A stretch of DNA of 64,000 bases from Collinsella aerofaciens (GCF_020181355.1 NZ_CP084004.1:744001-808000); one strand, 5' to 3'. Counted from the stretch's first letter, positions 6,928 through 17,992 are shown. Numbers and translations: made by a program. Notes: generated by a model not told the origin, from the sequence alone.

Positions 6928-8280
6928 ATGTCTGACGACTTTTACACCATGGTCGATTCCGGAGACCCGGCACCCGACAACGAGCACATCACCGGCGTGC
7001 GCGAAGAGCGTGCGGAAGGCGAGCAGACGACCACGCAGGCGCCAAAAGCCATGTACGCCGCGCGCATCGCCGTCTATGACGACATGCTGTCGACACCGCG
7101 GGTGATCGTCATTGATCCGCAAGATGTCCGCACGTATTTGGAAGAGACGACCAACACCGTCTACCAGTGCATGAAAGAACAAGGTGGCCATATCTCGCTC
7201 ATGGTCATCCGCGAGATTGTCGAAAACTTTATCCACGCACACTTTGCCGAGCCCATCATCTCGATTCTGGACGGCGGAGACACCATCCGCTTTGCTGACC
7301 AAGGACCCGGCATCGACGACAAGGAACGTGCTTTCGACTTTGGCGTTACCAGCGCAAACAGCAAGATGAAGCGCTATATCCGTGGAACCGGAGCAGGGTT
7401 TCCCATGGTGCAGGAGTATTTGGAAAACGCCGGCGGTGCCGTATCCATCGAGGACAACATGGGCAACGGCACCGTGGTTACGGTAAGCCTGGACCCTAAA
7501 CGCGTGCAGGAAATCGAGCGCGCCGGCGGACGCGGTGCTTCCGTGCGGCCCGAGACGGAGCAGCCCACATATCCCCTGCCGGGAGCTTTTGCGCAGCAGC
7601 CCATGGCAACGCAGCAGATGCAGCCCCCCGTGGGGCAGATGCAGCATCCCGGAATGCTTCCTACACAAGAGCCCCAGGCGACATCGATGTCGATGCCGCC
7701 AAACATGCCAGAGACCGTGCCGCTGGCGGATCAGGATGCAGCAGCAATGCAGCAGGCGACGGGGGCACCGGGTGGCCAGCAAATGGGCTATCAGCCGTAC
7801 CAACAGGGATATCCATATCAGCAGATGCCGCCACTGGGGTATGGCCAGCAGTTCCCGCAGCAGTACCAGCAGGGATATCAGCAGCCGTACCAGCAGATGC
7901 CGCAGCAGCAGTACAGCCCTTGGGCCCAGCAGATGCCTCCGCAGCCTTACCAACAGTGGCCTCAAAGTTTTCAACAGCAAATGCCACCGATGCAGAGTTC
8001 TCAACAACCAGCAGCTCAAATGATGTATCCTAATGCAGCAAATCAGTATGCGCAGCCACAACCGGACGTGTTCGTAAGCGACCGCGGCAACGCCGCGCTG
8101 GGCTATCTGGCGCAAAATCAAGCGTGCGGTGCAACCGATCTGGCGAGGGCGTTTGGAAACTCGGCCCCCACTTGGTCACGCACGCTCAATGACTTGGCGC
8201 AGGCCGGCTTGGTCATCAAGCATGGCCAGAAATACCATCTGACCGAACTCGGCGCCGCTCGCGTGCGAGCTCAGAGCTAA
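6928..8280 (+). CDS. GHKL-type ATPase with Gln/Pro-rich linker and C-terminal winged helix, upstream of dnaA
   Basis: Not a recognised named gene. Residues about 45-190 form a histidine-kinase-like/SpoIIAB-like ATPase: N-box REIVENFIHAHF (95-106), G1 box ADQGPGID (123-130), G2 box RGTGAGFPMVQEYL (152-165) and the closing strand GNGTVVTVSLD. No phosphoacceptor (DHp) helix, sensor or receiver domain is present. Residues about 212-383 are a low-complexity linker made of Q, P, M and Y (repeats such as QQGYQQPYQQMP). Residues about 386-450 look like a winged helix (ALGYLAQNQACGATDLARAF, then TWSRTLNDLAQAGLVIK). The gene starts within the DnaA-box-like cluster and ends 15 bases before dnaA, so they are probably co-transcribed. 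A role in origin or dnaA regulation is an inference. Confidence 0.85.
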   Translation: MSDDFYTMVDSGDPAPDNEHITGVREERAEGEQTTTQAPKAMYAARIAVYDDMLSTPRVIVIDPQDVRTYLEETTNTVYQCMKEQGGHISLMVIREIVENFIHAHFAEPIISILDGGDTIRFADQGPGIDDKERAFDFGVTSANSKMKRYIRGTGAGFPMVQEYLENAGGAVSIEDNMGNGTVVTVSLDPKRVQEIERAGGRGASVRPETEQPTYPLPGAFAQQPMATQQMQPPVGQMQHPGMLPTQEPQATSMSMPPNMPETVPLADQDAAAMQQATGAPGGQQMGYQPYQQGYPYQQMPPLGYGQQFPQQYQQGYQQPYQQMPQQQYSPWAQQMPPQPYQQWPQSFQQQMPPMQSSQQPAAQMMYPNAANQYAQPQPDVFVSDRGNAALGYLAQNQACGATDLARAFGNSAPTWSRTLNDLAQAGLVIKHGQKYHLTELGAARVRAQS

Positions 8281-8295
8281 AGAACGGGAGAGACA

Positions 8296-10020
8296 GTGGA
8301 CGAGGAAGCAAGCATCATCCTGGGGGATGCCATCGCCTTTTGTCAGCGCGACGGCCAAGATGCACGCCTCATCAACATGCTGGGGCAATCGCGCGCCATA
8401 AGCCTGACCGAAGATACGCTCACGATCGAGGCCCCCTCGCGCTTTGCCATCGCGCAGCTCAAAAAGCATCAGCCGACTATTGAGGCCTATCTAGAAGAAA
8501 TCGCCTTTGCGCCGATTGCGCTCGACATCGTGGCACCGCAAGGCGCCGCGACGGAATCCGCTGCCGCGACGGCGCCCGCCACGGCTCCCGCTGCTTCCCC
8601 GGCGGTGCCGGCCTCCGCAGGCGACGTGCCGACAATCGAGCACCAGCACAGCGATGTTTCCCGTGAAACCATGGCGCCGTTGCCGACCGCGGTAGCGACG
8701 TCAACGAACGCACCCGTCACGCACATGCCCATCGCTCACGACGCAGCGGCGGGCGCGGATTCGGGCATTGCAATCAAGAACACGCTCTCGGCCGACGATT
8801 TTCGTCGCATGATGAACCAGATGAAGGGCGGAGCGCCGACTAAATCCACGCAAGCTGCGACCCCCGCTTCGCCCATGCCAGCACCGACCGTGCCGGCCGA
8901 GCAGAATACGGATGGAGCCCCGCTCGCCGCGAACTCAAAATTTACCTTTGAGAACTTTGTCTACGGCCCCGAGAACAGCCATGCCTATCGCTCGGCACTC
9001 AAGTTTGCCGCCCTCGCGGACGAGCGCGGCACATGCACATCGCTGTTTATCTACGGCAAATCGGGCCTGGGCAAGACGCACCTGCTGCTTGCCATCAAAA
9101 ACGAGCTCGCCGAGAAGTCGCCCGAGATCAAGGTCAAGTATGCCAACTCCCAGGCATATCTGGACGACCTGATGACCGAGTTCGACCGCCAAAAGAAGAG
9201 CAACGCCCCCATCATGCAGGCGTACCACGGCGTGGACGTGCTCATCATCGATGACATCCAAAACATCATCGGCAAGCGCGCGAGCGTGGACTACTTTTTC
9301 CAGCTCATGGACGAGTTCATCCGCAACAACAAGAAGGTCGTCATCGCGGCAGACCGCGCCCCCAAGGACCTGAGCATGGACGAGCGCCTGACCAGCCGCT
9401 TCAACGCCGGCATGCTCTGCCTGGTCGCAGAGCCCAGCTACGAGATGAAATACAAGATCTTGCAGCGCTATTACGAGAACACCATCGTCGCCGCTCCCGA
9501 GGCAGGCGACGACTCACTGTTGGCGGCCTACGGGGGCGACGGCGGGCACCTGACCGATGAGCACTTTAAGCACATGGCAGAGGTGTCGGGCACCAACATC
9601 CGCGAACTCGAGAGCTTCTGCGAGCGCTGCGCCGGCGAGGCGGGCGACCGCGAGCGCGAGGGCGGGGAGCTCACCTTTGACGATATCGACGCCATCGCCA
9701 GCCAGTACTTCGACACATCGGCCAAAAAGATCAACGTGCAAACGGTTCAGTCCGTCATCGAAGAGCAGTACGGCGTGACGCACGAGGAGCTCATCGGCCC
9801 GCGTCGCAACGCCAATATCGCCAAAGCACGCCATATCGCTATCTACCTGGCCATCGAAATGTGCGAGATGACGACCACGGCGGTAGGCGCCGAATTTGGC
9901 AACCGCAACCACTCGACCGTCAGCACGAGTTACAAAAAGGTCCAGAAGATGATCCAGGAAGACCGCACCGTCACCGAAGACCTCAAGTCGCTGCGCGATA
10001 AAATTACACTACGCTCGTAG
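8296..10020 (+). CDS. dnaA: Chromosomal replication initiator DnaA
   Basis: AAA+ initiator that binds oriC, forms a filament and opens the duplex. 574 residues, longer than usual because of an Ala/Pro/Thr-rich domain II (about 85-215). Walker A GKSGLGKTHLL is at about 254-264, Walker B VLIIDDIQN near 315-323. Domain IV is atypical: the recognition signature reads FGNRNHSTVSTSYKKV (about 534-549) where most bacteria have GGRDHTTVxHA, and the preceding helix has AKARHIAIYLA in place of AxPRQIAMYL. GTG is the start, with GGGAG five bases upstream. Follows the GHKL ATPase gene and precedes the presumed unwinding region and dnaN. Confidence 0.97.
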   Translation: MDEEASIILGDAIAFCQRDGQDARLINMLGQSRAISLTEDTLTIEAPSRFAIAQLKKHQPTIEAYLEEIAFAPIALDIVAPQGAATESAAATAPATAPAASPAVPASAGDVPTIEHQHSDVSRETMAPLPTAVATSTNAPVTHMPIAHDAAAGADSGIAIKNTLSADDFRRMMNQMKGGAPTKSTQAATPASPMPAPTVPAEQNTDGAPLAANSKFTFENFVYGPENSHAYRSALKFAALADERGTCTSLFIYGKSGLGKTHLLLAIKNELAEKSPEIKVKYANSQAYLDDLMTEFDRQKKSNAPIMQAYHGVDVLIIDDIQNIIGKRASVDYFFQLMDEFIRNNKKVVIAADRAPKDLSMDERLTSRFNAGMLCLVAEPSYEMKYKILQRYYENTIVAAPEAGDDSLLAAYGGDGGHLTDEHFKHMAEVSGTNIRELESFCERCAGEAGDREREGGELTFDDIDAIASQYFDTSAKKINVQTVQSVIEEQYGVTHEELIGPRRNANIAKARHIAIYLAIEMCEMTTTAVGAEFGNRNHSTVSTSYKKVQKMIQEDRTVTEDLKSLRDKITLRS

Positions 10021-10258
10021 GGAAATAGAGACACCTGTTGAAAACTTGTCGAAACCACGGGCATAAGGTGTCTAAAACCCAATCCGCGGTGATGAAAAGT
10101 TTTGCGCAGGTTTTGAACGTGGAAAACCACCCCTGTTGCACACAGGTTGCTGTCGATTCTCTTTCTGGGTCTGACCTGCGTCTTTGTGAGTAATCAACAG
10201 TTTCGTCAGTGCTATTACTATTATTAAGATATTTATATCTATAGAAAGGTATTAAAAG
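10021..10258. other. oriC: Probable oriC: DnaA-box-like sites, DnaA-trio-like tract and AT-rich unwinding region
   Basis: Between dnaA and dnaN. At 10036-10054 lies TGTTGAAAACTTGTCGAAA, which contains the complement of TTTTCAACA; another weaker site, TAATCAACA, is at 10191-10199. Twelve bases after it comes CTATTACTATTATTA (10212-10226), i.e. 3'-GAT-AAT-GAT-AAT-AAT on the bottom strand, matching the DnaA-trio element known from Bacillus subtilis, and then an AT-only stretch to about 10243. The order box, trio, AT-rich is the known basal unwinding arrangement. The dnaN ribosome-binding site overlaps the end. Confidence 0.75.
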
Positions 10259-11362
10259 ATGAAGTTCACCGTCAGCCAGAGCTCGCTTACACAAGCCATC
10301 GGCGTCGTTATGAAGGGTGTCGCTTCGGCATCCACCCTTCCCATCCTGTCGGGCGTGCTCGTCAAGGCGCAAGACGGCATCTTGGAATTCCAGACCTCTA
10401 ACTACACCATCTCGATCCGTCATCGCATCGCGGCGCATGTCGAAGAAGAGGGCGAGATGGTTATCCCCTGTAAGATGCTCTCCAATATCACCAAGACTCT
10501 CCCCGATGCCCCGGTCACCTTTGAGCTGTCCGAGCGCCAGGTGCTGATCAGTTGCGAGAAGAGCTCGTTCCGCCTGAACACGCTCGATGCCAATGACTTC
10601 CCTGAGTTTCCGGCCTATGCCATCGAGAGTGCCGTGGAGCTGCCGACCGATATCTTGTCCGAGATGGTCGGCCGCGTGTGGCGCGTCACCTCGACCGACA
10701 AGGCTCGCCCCATCCTGGGCGGCGTGCACATGAAGGTCGAGAACAACACCGTGCGCCTGGTGGCGACCGATTCCTTCCGCTTGGCCGTGTGCGATACGCA
10801 GGTCGAGACCTCGACCCTCGAGGGCTCCTTTGAGCTCAACGTTCCGGCTGACGCCTTTAACGACGCACTGAACATCATGGCCAGCCAGGCGACCATCATG
10901 ATCGGGGCTACCGACACCCAGGTCGTCTTTGAGGCCGGCAACACCACCTACGTGTCGCGTCGTATCGAGGGCGTGTACCCCAACTACAAGCAGCTCATCC
11001 CCGATTCGTGCGTGACGAGCGTCAAGATTGACGTCGCCGCCTTTAACGCCGCCCTCAAGCGCGTGGCCGTTATCGCGAGCGCCAACCCCGCCGTCAAGTT
11101 CGAGATCGATGTCGAGAACGGGCAGATGGGCCTGTCCTCCATTTCCAATGACCAGGACCTTGCGCAGGAGACGATCGATGTCGAGGCCGAGGGCGAGTCG
11201 GGCACCATCGCCTTCAACTACCACTACATCTTCGGCTGCCTCAATGCCCTGTCCAAGGAGAAGGAGATCACGCTGGAGCTCAAGAGCTACTCGCAGGCGG
11301 GCATCTTCAAGTCCTACGACAAGATCAACTACCTGTACCTGGTTATGCCGGTCCGCATCTAG
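10259..11362 (+). CDS. dnaN: DNA polymerase III beta sliding clamp
   Basis: Ring-shaped processivity clamp for the replicative polymerase and a platform for other DNA enzymes. 367 residues, normal length. The start MKFTVSQSSLTQAIGVVMKG and the end YLYLVMPVRI are typical of the three-domain clamp; the C-terminal VMPVRI is the conserved tail near the peptide-binding pocket. ATG at 10259 with AGAAAGG about nine bases upstream, immediately after the AT-rich unwinding region. Followed by recF after ten bases. Confidence 0.97.
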   Translation: MKFTVSQSSLTQAIGVVMKGVASASTLPILSGVLVKAQDGILEFQTSNYTISIRHRIAAHVEEEGEMVIPCKMLSNITKTLPDAPVTFELSERQVLISCEKSSFRLNTLDANDFPEFPAYAIESAVELPTDILSEMVGRVWRVTSTDKARPILGGVHMKVENNTVRLVATDSFRLAVCDTQVETSTLEGSFELNVPADAFNDALNIMASQATIMIGATDTQVVFEAGNTTYVSRRIEGVYPNYKQLIPDSCVTSVKIDVAAFNAALKRVAVIASANPAVKFEIDVENGQMGLSSISNDQDLAQETIDVEAEGESGTIAFNYHYIFGCLNALSKEKEITLELKSYSQAGIFKSYDKINYLYLVMPVRI

Positions 11363-11372
11363 CAACCGCCCT

Positions 11373-12479
11373 ATGACCATGTTCGCCCGCGATCTTTCCG
11401 TCGCGCACTACCGCAGCTTCGATAGTTATCGCCTTGCCCTGGACGAGGGCGTGACGATACTTGCGGGACCCAACGCGGCGGGAAAGACCAATCTCATAGA
11501 GGCGCTGCAGCTGCTGACGAGCGGCGCCTCGTTTAGGCATCCGACCGCAGCCGAGCTCGTCCATGATGGCGTGGGCTCGTGCAAGGTCGAGCTGAGGCTC
11601 GAGGGCGACGGCCGCGTGCTTGATATGGGATTGAGCGTGGAGGACGGTAAGCGCTCGTTTAGCCGCAACGGCAAGAGGTGCTCTGCCGCCGGTGTGCGCG
11701 GGGCTCTGCCGAGCGTGCTGTTTTGCCCCGACCATCTGGACATGGTTAAGCGAGGCGCCAGTGTGCGCCGCGCCGCCCTCGATGACTTTGGCATGCAGCT
11801 GAGCGCACGTTATGCCGATCTTGCGAGCACCTATGGACGCTGCGTGACCCAGCGTAACGCCCTGCTCAAGGAGACCTGGTGCTGTCGCGAGATGCTCGGC
11901 GCGTGGAACGATTCGATTGCCCGCGCGGGCTCGGCCCTGCTTGTGCACCGGTTGGCCCTGCTCGACCGGCTGGCGGGCCATGTGCACACTGCCTACGGGC
12001 AAGTGGCATCCGGTGAGGCTGCCAACGTGACCTATACGTCCACGCTGGGGGATTTGCCCCAGGTCGATGATCGCGAAGAGCTGAAGGGCTGGGCGTACGA
12101 GCGCATGCTGGCTGCCCTTGATGAGCACGCCGACGAGGAAATTCGCCGCGGCGTGACGTTGGTGGGACCGCATCGCGATGAGATTGAGTTTACCGTGGCG
12201 GGTCGCTCCGCCCGTTCATTTGCCAGCCAAGGTCAGCAGCGAACGTTGGTTCTGGCCTGGAAGGTGGCGGAGGTGGCCGTGGCTCGCGATGTCCTGGGCA
12301 CCGCCCCGTTGCTGCTTTTGGACGACGTGATGAGCGAACTCGACGGCGAACGCCGCGGTGCTTTTCTGCGGCTGATCGGCGATGATATCCAGACGGTCAT
12401 AACCACGACCAACCTGGGGTATTTTACCGATGACCTGCTTGATCGAGCCAAGGTGGTGAGCATGGGTGAGACGTGCTAA
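11373..12479 (+). CDS. recF: DNA replication and repair protein RecF
   Basis: SMC-like ATPase that helps load RecA on gapped DNA through RecFOR. 368 residues from ATG at 11373. Walker A GPNAAGKTNLIEAL, the signature region SFASQGQQRTLVLAWKVAE and Walker B APLLLLDDVMSELD are all present. A longer open frame starts inside dnaN but the RecF N-terminus (FARDLSVAHYRSFDSYRL) fixes the start here. No strong Shine-Dalgarno is visible in the ten bases after dnaN, so coupling to dnaN is likely. The end overlaps dciA by 14 bases. Confidence 0.95.
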   Translation: MTMFARDLSVAHYRSFDSYRLALDEGVTILAGPNAAGKTNLIEALQLLTSGASFRHPTAAELVHDGVGSCKVELRLEGDGRVLDMGLSVEDGKRSFSRNGKRCSAAGVRGALPSVLFCPDHLDMVKRGASVRRAALDDFGMQLSARYADLASTYGRCVTQRNALLKETWCCREMLGAWNDSIARAGSALLVHRLALLDRLAGHVHTAYGQVASGEAANVTYTSTLGDLPQVDDREELKGWAYERMLAALDEHADEEIRRGVTLVGPHRDEIEFTVAGRSARSFASQGQQRTLVLAWKVAEVAVARDVLGTAPLLLLDDVMSELDGERRGAFLRLIGDDIQTVITTTNLGYFTDDLLDRAKVVSMGETC

Positions 12480-13029
12480 TTACGAGCGCGAGAGCGAAAC
12501 GGTTGCCTTCAGTGGATTTTTGAACGCAGAGCGTCAGCGCATCCTGGCGGCCGCGACACCTGAGCGCCGCGCGCAGATGGAGGCTGCCGAGGAGTCGCGC
12601 GCGGTCTATCGCGCGTGGAACGCGGTGTGCTCGGGCACGCGCGAGGGGCGGCATGTGACGGGCTTGCGCTACCTGCCCGAGTCCAATGAGCTGCTGGTAT
12701 ATCTCGATTCGCCCTCGTGGACGCAGGAAATGACGCTGTTGCGCGAGATCATCCGCGCGCGCATGGAGCGCGCCGGTGCGCATGTGGACGGCCTGGTGTT
12801 CAAAACCACCGCGCCGGGTCACACGCCGCCCGCCGCCAAGCAGCGCCTGCGCCCGGCGACGACCGAGCGCCCGCCGGCCCCGCACGCCGACCTAAGTGAG
12901 GCCGAGCGCACCGAGATTGAGCGCCAAGTGGCGCCCATCGAAGACCAAAAACTGCGCGAGGCCCTCGAGAATGCCATGAGAGCCAGTGCCGAGTGGGCCA
13001 AGGGCGTAGAAAGCAAAAAAGAGCCTTAA
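12466..13029 (+). CDS. dciA: DciA-type replicative-helicase loader (DUF721)
   Basis: DciA is the ancestral loader/regulator of the replicative helicase DnaB in bacteria lacking DnaC or DnaI. 187 residues. Residues about 20-110 resemble the DUF721 core: the segment AWNAVCSG, then LRYLPESNELLVYLDSPSWT followed by QEMTLLREIIRARM. The C-terminal part is an Arg/Pro/Glu-rich tail. Starts at GTG inside the recF end. The position between recF and gyrB is the same as that of mycobacterial Rv0004 (DciA), which supports the call. dnaB lies further on at 27,113 in this window, and no dnaC or dnaI homologue is seen. Confidence 0.85.
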   Translation: MRRANYERESETVAFSGFLNAERQRILAAATPERRAQMEAAEESRAVYRAWNAVCSGTREGRHVTGLRYLPESNELLVYLDSPSWTQEMTLLREIIRARMERAGAHVDGLVFKTTAPGHTPPAAKQRLRPATTERPPAPHADLSEAERTEIERQVAPIEDQKLREALENAMRASAEWAKGVESKKEP

Positions 13030-13056
13030 ATCGCATCTGGTGGCCTTGTAGAGCCA

Positions 13057-13086
13057 AATACCCTCGTTCCCGAGGGTATTTTTTTA
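13057..13086 (+). terminator. Terminator after dciA
   Basis: AAATACCCTCG (13057-13067), a short TTCC loop and CGAGGGTATTTTTTT (from 13071). It ends the dnaN-recF-dciA transcript before gyrB. Confidence 0.88.
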
Positions 13087-13092
13087 CGATAA

Positions 13093-15165
<2,073 letters not shown>

Positions 15166-15176
15166 GAGGAGGTAAC

Positions 15177-17918
15177 GTGGCAGACGATATCAACAATAAC
15201 GAGGGTATGGACGAGGCCGGCGATGCCGGTATGCCCGATGATCTGAAGCGCCTGCTTGCCCGTGCTGAGCAGGGCGAGGACGGCGATCCGGACGCCTATA
15301 ACCCCGATGCCGATGATGATGAGGAAGAAGACGACGACGCCGAGCTCGAGGAGAGCTTTGGCGAAGTCGATCGCGGCGCCTCGGCCGGCGAGGATATCAA
15401 CGGCGGCCAGCTCCAGATTTCGGAGTTCGGTCGCGAGATGAAGCAGTCGTTCATCGAGTATTCGATGTCGGTTATCACGGCGCGCGCCCTGCCGGACGTG
15501 CGCGACGGCTTAAAGCCGGTGCACCGCCGCATCCTGTACGCGATGAACGAGAGCGGCATCTACCCCAACCGACCGCACAAGAAGTCGGCCTGGACGGTCG
15601 GCGAAGTTATCGGTAAGTACCACCCGCACGGCGATTCCGCGGTCTATGAGGCCATGGTCCGCCTGGCGCAGTGGTTCTCCATGCGCACGCCGCTCATCGA
15701 CGGTCACGGCAACTTCGGCAACATCGACGGCGACGGCGCGGCGGCCATGCGTTACACCGAGAGCCGCCTGGCAAAGCCCGCCATGGAACTGCTGCGCGAC
15801 CTGCAGAAGGATACCGTCGACTGGCAGCCCAACTACGACGAATCGCTTGCCGAGCCCGTGGCGCTGCCTGCGCGCTTCCCCAACCTGCTGGTCAACGGCA
15901 GCCAGGGCATCGCCGTCGGCATGGCCACCAACATCGCCCCGCATAACCTCACCGAGGCGATCGAGGCCACCTGCTACCTGATCGACAACCCCGACGCCAC
16001 CGTTGACGAGCTCATGCAGATCATGCCAGGTCCGGACTTCCCCACCGGCGCCATCATCATGGGCAGCGCCGGCATTAAGCAGAGCTACGAGACCGGCCGC
16101 GGCTCCATTACCGTGCGTGCTAAGGCACATGTGGAGTCCACCAAGACCGGCCGCAACCGCCTGGTCTTTACCGAGATTCCCTACATGGTCAACAAGGGCA
16201 CCCTGCAGGAGAAGATCGCCCAGCTCGTCAACGACAAACGCATCGAGGGCATCTCGGATATGCGCGATGAGTCCAACCAGAAGGGCATCCGTCTGGTCAT
16301 CGAGCTCAAGAAGGGCGTCATTCCGCAGGTCGTGCTCAACAACCTGTATAAGTACACCTCGCTGCAGACGACCTTTGGCGCCAACAACCTGGCACTCGTC
16401 AACGGCGTTCCCAAATGCCTGAGCCTGCGCGAGATGCTGCAGCACTACATCGACCACCAGGTCGACGTCGTCACCCGCCGCACCCGCTTCGACCTTAAGA
16501 AAGCCCAGGCCCGCGCTCATATCCTCGAGGGTTACCTGATGGCCCTTGACCATATCGACGAGGTCATTAGCATCATCCGCTCCTCGCAGACCGACTCCGA
16601 GGCCAGCAGCCGCCTGATCGAGCGCTTTGGCTTTACGCCCGAGCAGACCACGGCCATCCTCGAGATGAAGCTGCGCCGCCTGACCGGCCTGGAGCGCGAC
16701 AAGATCCAAGAAGAGTTGGACGGCCTGCGCCGCGCCATCGCCTACTACGAGGACCTGCTGGCGCACGAGGAGAAGATCCTGGGCGTCATCAAGGAAGAGA
16801 TGCGCGAGATCTCCAAGAAGTTTGGCGACAAGCGCCGCACCGAGATCAGCCAGGTTGAGAAGGACCTGGATGTCGAGGACCTCATCGCCGACGAGGATAT
16901 GGTCGTGACCATCACCCACACCGGCTACGTTAAGCGTATCCCGGTGGCTGCCTACCGTGCCCAGAAGCGCGGTGGCAAGGGCGTGTCGGGCGTCAACCTC
17001 AAAGAGGATGACGTTATCGATGAGATGTTCATCGCGTCCACGCACGAGTACGTGCTGTTCTTCTCGAGCAAGGGCAAGGTCTATCGTCTGAAGGTGCACG
17101 AGCTGCCGGTGGGTACGCGCCAGGCGCGCGGTACCGCGATCGTCAACCTGCTGCCCTTCGAGGAGGGCGAGAAGATCGCGAGCGTCATCAGCTGCCGCGA
17201 GTTCCCGGCCGACGAGTACCTGATGTTTGCCACAAAGAGCGGCATGGTCAAGAAGACCGTGATGAGCGCATATGACCGCAGCCGTCGCGACGGCCTGATC
17301 GCTATCAACCTGCGTGACGACGACGCGCTGCTGAATGTGCGCCGCGTGCGCGAGGGCGACAAGATTATCCTGGCCACCACCGCAGGCAAGGCGATCATGT
17401 TCTCCGAGGAGCAGGTGCGCGCCACCGGCCGCGATACCAGCGGCGTTCGCGGTATCGGTATGAAGGACGGCGTGAGCGTTCTGGGCATGGAAGTCACTAA
17501 CGGCAACGGTGATCTGTTCGTCATCACCGAGCGCGGCTACGGCAAGCGCACGCCGGTCGCGGACTACCCGGAGCAGAATCGCGGCGGCCAGGGCGTCTAC
17601 ACCATTCAAATGACCGAGCGCAAGGGCAACCTCGCGGCAATGAAGACGGTGGGCCCGCAGCACGAGCTGTTCATCGTGACGGAGGGCGCGACGGTCATTC
17701 GCGTTAAGACCGATGAGATCAGCCAGACTGGCCGCGCCACCCAGGGCGTCAAGATGATGACCGTCGACGACAACGACCGCATCTGCGCCGTAGCCCGCAT
17801 GACGGCAGCCAAGGAAAAACCCGAAGGCGAGGGCGCCGAGGCCGCAGTCGACACCGAAGAGGCCCCAGTCGACCTGGGCGACGGCAATGATATGCCAGAG
17901 GATCTCCTAGACGAGTAA
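15177..17918 (+). CDS. gyrA: DNA gyrase subunit A with acidic N-terminal extension
   Basis: DNA-cleaving and rejoining subunit of gyrase. 913 residues, longer than the usual 820-870. The first 80 or so residues are an extra, very acidic region ([20 protein letters not shown]) before the normal start [20 protein letters not shown]. The quinolone-resistance region reads [18 protein letters not shown], with Ser at the E. coli 83 position and Glu at 87, the usual susceptible-type residues of many Gram-positives. The catalytic tyrosine is in MRYTESRL. The GyrA box appears as QKRGGKGV near residue 600. The C-terminus also has an acidic tail. GTG start with GAGGAGG four bases upstream. Confidence 0.96.
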   Translation: MADDINNNEGMDEAGDAGMPDDLKRLLARAEQGEDGDPDAYNPDADDDEEEDDDAELEESFGEVDRGASAGEDINGGQLQISEFGREMKQSFIEYSMSVITARALPDVRDGLKPVHRRILYAMNESGIYPNRPHKKSAWTVGEVIGKYHPHGDSAVYEAMVRLAQWFSMRTPLIDGHGNFGNIDGDGAAAMRYTESRLAKPAMELLRDLQKDTVDWQPNYDESLAEPVALPARFPNLLVNGSQGIAVGMATNIAPHNLTEAIEATCYLIDNPDATVDELMQIMPGPDFPTGAIIMGSAGIKQSYETGRGSITVRAKAHVESTKTGRNRLVFTEIPYMVNKGTLQEKIAQLVNDKRIEGISDMRDESNQKGIRLVIELKKGVIPQVVLNNLYKYTSLQTTFGANNLALVNGVPKCLSLREMLQHYIDHQVDVVTRRTRFDLKKAQARAHILEGYLMALDHIDEVISIIRSSQTDSEASSRLIERFGFTPEQTTAILEMKLRRLTGLERDKIQEELDGLRRAIAYYEDLLAHEEKILGVIKEEMREISKKFGDKRRTEISQVEKDLDVEDLIADEDMVVTITHTGYVKRIPVAAYRAQKRGGKGVSGVNLKEDDVIDEMFIASTHEYVLFFSSKGKVYRLKVHELPVGTRQARGTAIVNLLPFEEGEKIASVISCREFPADEYLMFATKSGMVKKTVMSAYDRSRRDGLIAINLRDDDALLNVRRVREGDKIILATTAGKAIMFSEEQVRATGRDTSGVRGIGMKDGVSVLGMEVTNGNGDLFVITERGYGKRTPVADYPEQNRGGQGVYTIQMTERKGNLAAMKTVGPQHELFIVTEGATVIRVKTDEISQTGRATQGVKMMTVDDNDRICAVARMTAAKEKPEGEGAEAAVDTEEAPVDLGDGNDMPEDLLDE

Positions 17919-17959
17919 GAGGCCCTAGCTGGTAATAATCATCAGACCCCATATATCGG

Positions 17960-17992
17960 CGGTCGGCGCACTGCGCGCCGACCGCTTTTTTG
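17960..17992 (+). terminator. Terminator of gyrBA
   Basis: Perfect 11-bp arms GCGGTCGGCGC (17960-17970) and its complement (17976-17986), followed by six T. Confidence 0.9.

Noticed and set aside
6838-8121. A 427-codon minus-strand frame opposite the GHKL ATPase gene
   Set aside because: The plus-strand frame has intact ATPase motifs; the minus product is Leu/His/Arg-rich without family features.
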